Positions 60,360 through 64,000 of a DNA stretch of 64,000 nt are shown here, one piece after another. The notes under the pieces were generated by a model. It had not been told where the DNA came from, did not search any database, and saw only the letters and a list, made by a program, of their open reading frames with translations. The position numbers and the translations under genes are program-made. The stretch's first letter is position 1. Every line of letters begins with the position of its first letter. The DNA comes from Lojkania enalia (Eukaryota > Ascomycota > Dothideomycetes > Pleosporales), in contig ML986641.1 in NCBI GenBank assembly GCA_010094045.1, forward strand, positions 186,001 to 250,000. Direction: 5' to 3'.

Positions 60360-61523
60360 CTAAGGAGAAGGGCTCCTCAATTCGCCAGCCGGTCGACCAG
60401 AACTATCCGGAACTTCCACTATACTCTCCACCATCCTCAAGAACCTTGTCCGATATTCTTCACTAGATGTTGTAATACTCATCGGCCCATGATTCTTGCC
60501 CCACTTCAAGAAGTTGAAGGAATTTACCAGGCCCGTAAGAGCCTTTGCCTGTAAAGCATCCTTCGCCCAGAAGAAGTCGAGGAGGATGGCGCGGTAGATC
60601 CACTTACCGTCACGAGACACAAGGCCATTGCGCCATGCCGATGGTCTACCGGGTGGCACGGGGATCTTTCCTCCTTCAGCAGTACCCATCGAGGCGGGAT
60701 AACGGACAAGGAAGAGACTATAATCGACCGCATTGGCCTCTTGCAATATCTTCGTGTCTCTCGCAAGCTGTGCAACGAGTTCCTCCTTCTCATCAATATT
60801 CACGCGCACCTTGTCCGGAAACTCATCGATCAGCCGCTCCTTCACGCTCTCTGGAGCCAATCTTCCGCCCGCGATGTCGCGCTCCGGGTAAAAGTAATCG
60901 TTTGGCTTCAAGTCATATGTCTCCCACTTTTTCTGGTCTCCCTTTGCGCAGCTAGACTTGCCATACAGAATGTTCTCCATGACGATGTGGTGGGAGGGTG
61001 CTGACCCGAGCATGGCTCCGAGCGTCGTCACGGGACAGTATAGTAGGTCTGTTATCCGGACCAGCAAGGACGCCTCATTGAGTTCCATATGCTCTGTATA
61101 CGGATAGAGAAGGCGACGGCGAAAGAACGACTGCTCAAAATGGCGGGGTAGGGATTTGAGCAGGAACTTCGAATTCGGCGTAGTGAAGAATGTCTAAATA
61201 GATTAGCTATATTCACCAAGGATCAATTGCCGAGTACGTACGGAACCAGAATAGCCCAAGTCTCCGACGGGAATGAGGTCGGTTCTCTTGCCGTAGCTTG
61301 GTGAGCGGAATGACTCCGTATACTCCTCCTCTTCGATCCGCCATATTTCGTTCCTCAGCTTCTTGAAGAGCTCTTCTCTGTATCTAGCGAGAGTGAGGCC
61401 GAAGACCGAGAAGAAGGCAAGGATACGGGCAAGAAAGCTTGGTGACTTGCTCGCATTTTTAGACTTGCTCTTGAAGATGGCACGTAGGATTGAAGTGCTA
61501 ATCAGCCGCTCGCGCCGACCCAT
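60360..61523 (-). CDS. phosphatidylinositol-phosphate kinase-like protein
   Basis: Exons 61523-61242 and 61193-60360 (intron GTACGT...TTTAG) give 371 aa, about the size of the catalytic domain alone. Recognisable PIPK elements, in order, are GDLGYSGSTFFTTPNSKFLL with the K of KSLPR (glycine-rich loop and ATP-site lysine), SHHIVMENILYG, ETYDLKPNDYFYPERD (family YDLKGS), AVDYSLFLVRYP (family DFSLL), and RAILLDFFWAKDALQ at the IID metal site. Several motifs deviate from Mss4/PI4P 5-kinases, and the substrate loop is not recognisable. It may thus be a divergent lipid kinase or a SAICAR-synthase-like protein. Start at 61523 (MGRRERL). Confidence 0.75.
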
Positions 61524-63740
61524 TGCTAGAAATACAGATACGGTCGTACTATGAATGTTAGTATGGAAATAGTTTTCTTTCGTGGGTTTGGAGGGCGTCG
61601 ACAATCTGTTACATAGGTAGCGTTCAAGTTTCGGAGACAAACAATGACGTCAGTTCTTGTCATGACAGGGGTCTGCCAACCCCAGTACTCACCCCATACT
61701 TCATTTGACGAGAACTTCAGGGTAATTCACGAACTATTCTTATTTTGATGCATATAGGGACCTACACTCTGGCTATCCATTAGTCGAAGACTGTATTCCA
61801 AGGCTTTCGACCTTACTCCGTTGCCTTGTTCGTCACTGTGAAATGATGTGGTCTAAGCAAGAGAAATTCTATCCTGCGCTTATTGTCGCGGTACTATGTA
61901 CTCCGGTGCATCGGGGTTTCCCTGGTCCGGACTTGCTGTGTTCAGTATGACTCTCCCACAGATATATTAACCAACCCAGCAAGAGAAGGCAAGCGACTAC
62001 TCTGTCAGTCATTACAGCTCAACTAAGAGGCCGCAGAGATATCTAAGATCTGAATTTTATTCGCTATCAAGGACAGATTCGATATGTATAACTGGCGTCT
62101 AGTCTGTCAATTCGTTTGGCGGTCTTGCTGCCCTCTATACCTGACTAGTGGTCACTATTATCACTAGTAGAACTTGTTGCAATATGCACATTTAATTGTA
62201 TGCGGACTAGAGCAACGTTAGCATAGTGAGCACTTCCGCAGCACGAGAATACAAGACTCGTGGGAATAGATACCTTCTGGCACGCCCTTTTATTTCGTCT
62301 CGAAACTTAAACGATTGAGGAAGACCCATTTACAACAATAACGGCTCCGAGCTCCCAATAACTAATTAACACATCTCAAAACTCGCTTCCGAATCTAAAC
62401 CTCGCCATGTTGCTTGATGCGAGTAGAATATAAGATGCCAAGTAACAATCATCAATTGAAGTATATGGTCTCGGATCGCTAGCGACTGTTGATGTGTCTA
62501 GTCGATGTTGGAGTGTTTGAGCAAGCGTCTAGCAAATTGAACTGTGGCAACACGCCTACATGGAGAACCCGGCGAAGGAAAAGCATTACCCACTAAGTTT
62601 AAGCATTTTTCGTCGTATCTGGCCCACCTTACTCTCTTCCCGATGCGCTAAGTTGAGGAGATCTCCATATGCGGATGCATTCGTACAAAAAATAAAAAAA
62701 ATAAAAAATTTTTTTTTTGGGTCATAGTGGAGACATTTTGGTTTCTTCCACCAACTCGATTGCTACTCGTTGTAAAGCAGTATAGCGATCGACCAAAGCC
62801 TCCAAATATCATATTGTCCAAAGTTGCATCCCACAATCTAGTTCACCAATAGCCCAAAACCCACCATTTAGACTTATCTAAACTCCACCACCATCATCCC
62901 AGGAACACCTCCCTTAGCTTCCACAAACTTCCCCCAAGAAACCCTCCTCCTAAACCAAACACTGCTAGCACGAACACCACACTGTGTCAAAACCCCTCAA
63001 TCTACAACCTTCCCGTCCATAGCCTCCCATTTAAGGCACCCAGCTACCCACGATCTCGCCTTCGAAACAGCCCAACACCCCGCTACTGCAGCGGCTAGAT
63101 ACCTTCCCGACCGATCTCCCGTGTGATCCACCCTGCATGTCCCGCCCGCCTCAAAGATGTCCTTGCTACATACACCTATACCACCACTGACCCTTCGGAT
63201 CCCTCCCTCCCTATCGTCCAAAAAAGGATGTGCGGGACTAGCAGAACCAATAGCTCACCGCGAATTACCTATCGCCGCCAAGATGTGTGTATATAGACTT
63301 CTAGCTTGCAGTAGGAAATCTGGGACATGCATAAGTATTGATGAGTAAGTAAGAATGTAAGAATGCAAGACGGGTAATCCATGTAGCAGACCATGCACCT
63401 CGACGGACGGGATAGGGACGAGGAGATAGCTCATCGCTTGGTGCAATGAGAAGGCGTCTCAGTATAGCAGCCAGTCTACCTAGTTTTCCTATCACAGACT
63501 CTAAGTTTTGCTTATCCCCGGCAGAGGGTCTAAGGGTGCTTATATCCATCTATCCACACTGTGAGCTTTGTAATTTCTCTGTGCTACCTTTCTAGATTAT
63601 AAAGTTTGCTTGTCTTACCTTCCCGTTGCCTCTTTCGGTTATACATATATAAATATACACAAACCTACCCCTCCCCCTCCCCATCCTTTTCAGACAAACA
63701 ATCTTGTTCTCTTTTCTTTTCCGATTGATTATTATTTGAC
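61524..63740. other. intergenic, no gene seen
   Basis: Promoter of the kinase-like gene on the left and of the next gene on the right, where 63640-63740 is strongly pyrimidine-rich. Contains an A-rich/T10 block at about 62687-62718. Confidence 0.6.
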
Positions 63741-64000
63741 ATGGCGGCGGCCGCCGACGTCCATAATCTGCCTGCTGAGCCTATGGCCTCGCTACCAGAC
63801 TACTTGACCGATCCAGATGCGGTGCTGGGGGATACGCAGGCTGATTGGAGGTATGGGCGGGCGCCAGATTATTCGAAGACGAGGAAGATGTTTGAAGAGA
63901 GTGAGTTTATTTGTTGCACGGAATGTTTTTTTTTTTATTTTTATTTTTATTTTTTTTCCCTTCAAACTTGGATTTGATGTGGACGATTTAGGATAATAGG
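63741..64000 (+). CDS. pathogenesis-related/SnoaL-like protein, first exon only
   Basis: Exon 63741-63900 ends at GTGAGT after 53 codons plus one base; the gene runs off the window. DADWRYG-type ADWRYGRAPDYSKTRKMFEE is the N-terminal signature I recall for fungal proteins annotated as pathogen-related, which continue into a SnoaL-like cone fold. The intron has a long T-rich tract (63926-63957). The next exon lies outside, so function rests on this short match. Confidence 0.6.

Overview
The window is nuclear DNA from a filamentous ascomycete (Pezizomycotina; a leotiomycete-like fungus is my guess, not something the sequence proves). Genes sit on both strands with no operons. Introns are short (about 45-80 nt) with GT(A/G)AGT-type donors, CTAAC/CTAAT branch sites and AG acceptors. 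The products include fungal hallmarks: a fused ARG5,6 arginine enzyme, a PIR-repeat GPI wall protein, a DFG5/DCW1 GH76 enzyme and a decayed HET-domain gene. I rebuilt exon structures by eye for about 20 genes. Where the family is known, the spliced length fits it (for example 189 aa for Sar1 and 174 aa for ATP synthase d).

Layout. 0.9-3.9 kb: a secreted M35-like peptidase homologue that has lost its zinc-binding motif, and an unknown four-exon gene. 3.9-7.5 kb: nothing convincing. 7.5-12.1 kb: SAR1 (ten exons, with an odd first junction), NUP53 and a divergent F-box gene. 13.1-16.3 kb: three highly conserved genes in a row, ribosomal protein eL14, NAC alpha and ATP synthase subunit d. 17.1-18.3 kb: the PIR-repeat wall protein. 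20.3-24.3 kb: a small conserved glycine-rich protein and RGP1. 25.4-36 kb: a decayed island with an orphan ORF, a broken multi-pass membrane protein gene, a zinc-finger-like gene, a C2H2 gene with a broken partial tandem copy, and a broken HET-domain gene. 37.3-51.6 kb: ADE4, the GH76 enzyme, synaptobrevin, ARG5,6, an MRS2 magnesium channel and a small Prp3_C/DUF1115 protein. 52.6-56.2 kb: a 1211-aa protein with a C-terminal UBA-like domain. 59.9-61.5 kb: an intron-containing tRNA-Cys and a PIP-kinase-like gene. 63.7 kb to the end: the first exon of a pathogenesis-related/SnoaL-like gene.

Functional links are loose, as usual in fungi. Sar1 (COPII budding), Rgp1 (Ypt6 activation) and synaptobrevin (exocytic fusion) serve the secretory pathway that delivers the wall proteins encoded here. 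ADE4 and ARG5,6 are entry points to purine and arginine synthesis.

The points most worth checking are the pseudo-peptidase with a GC-AG intron, several further GC-AG introns, the missing in-phase donor after SAR1 exon 1, and the decayed island whose broken codons look like G:C-to-A:T changes. No transposon ORF, CRISPR array or biosynthetic cluster was seen.
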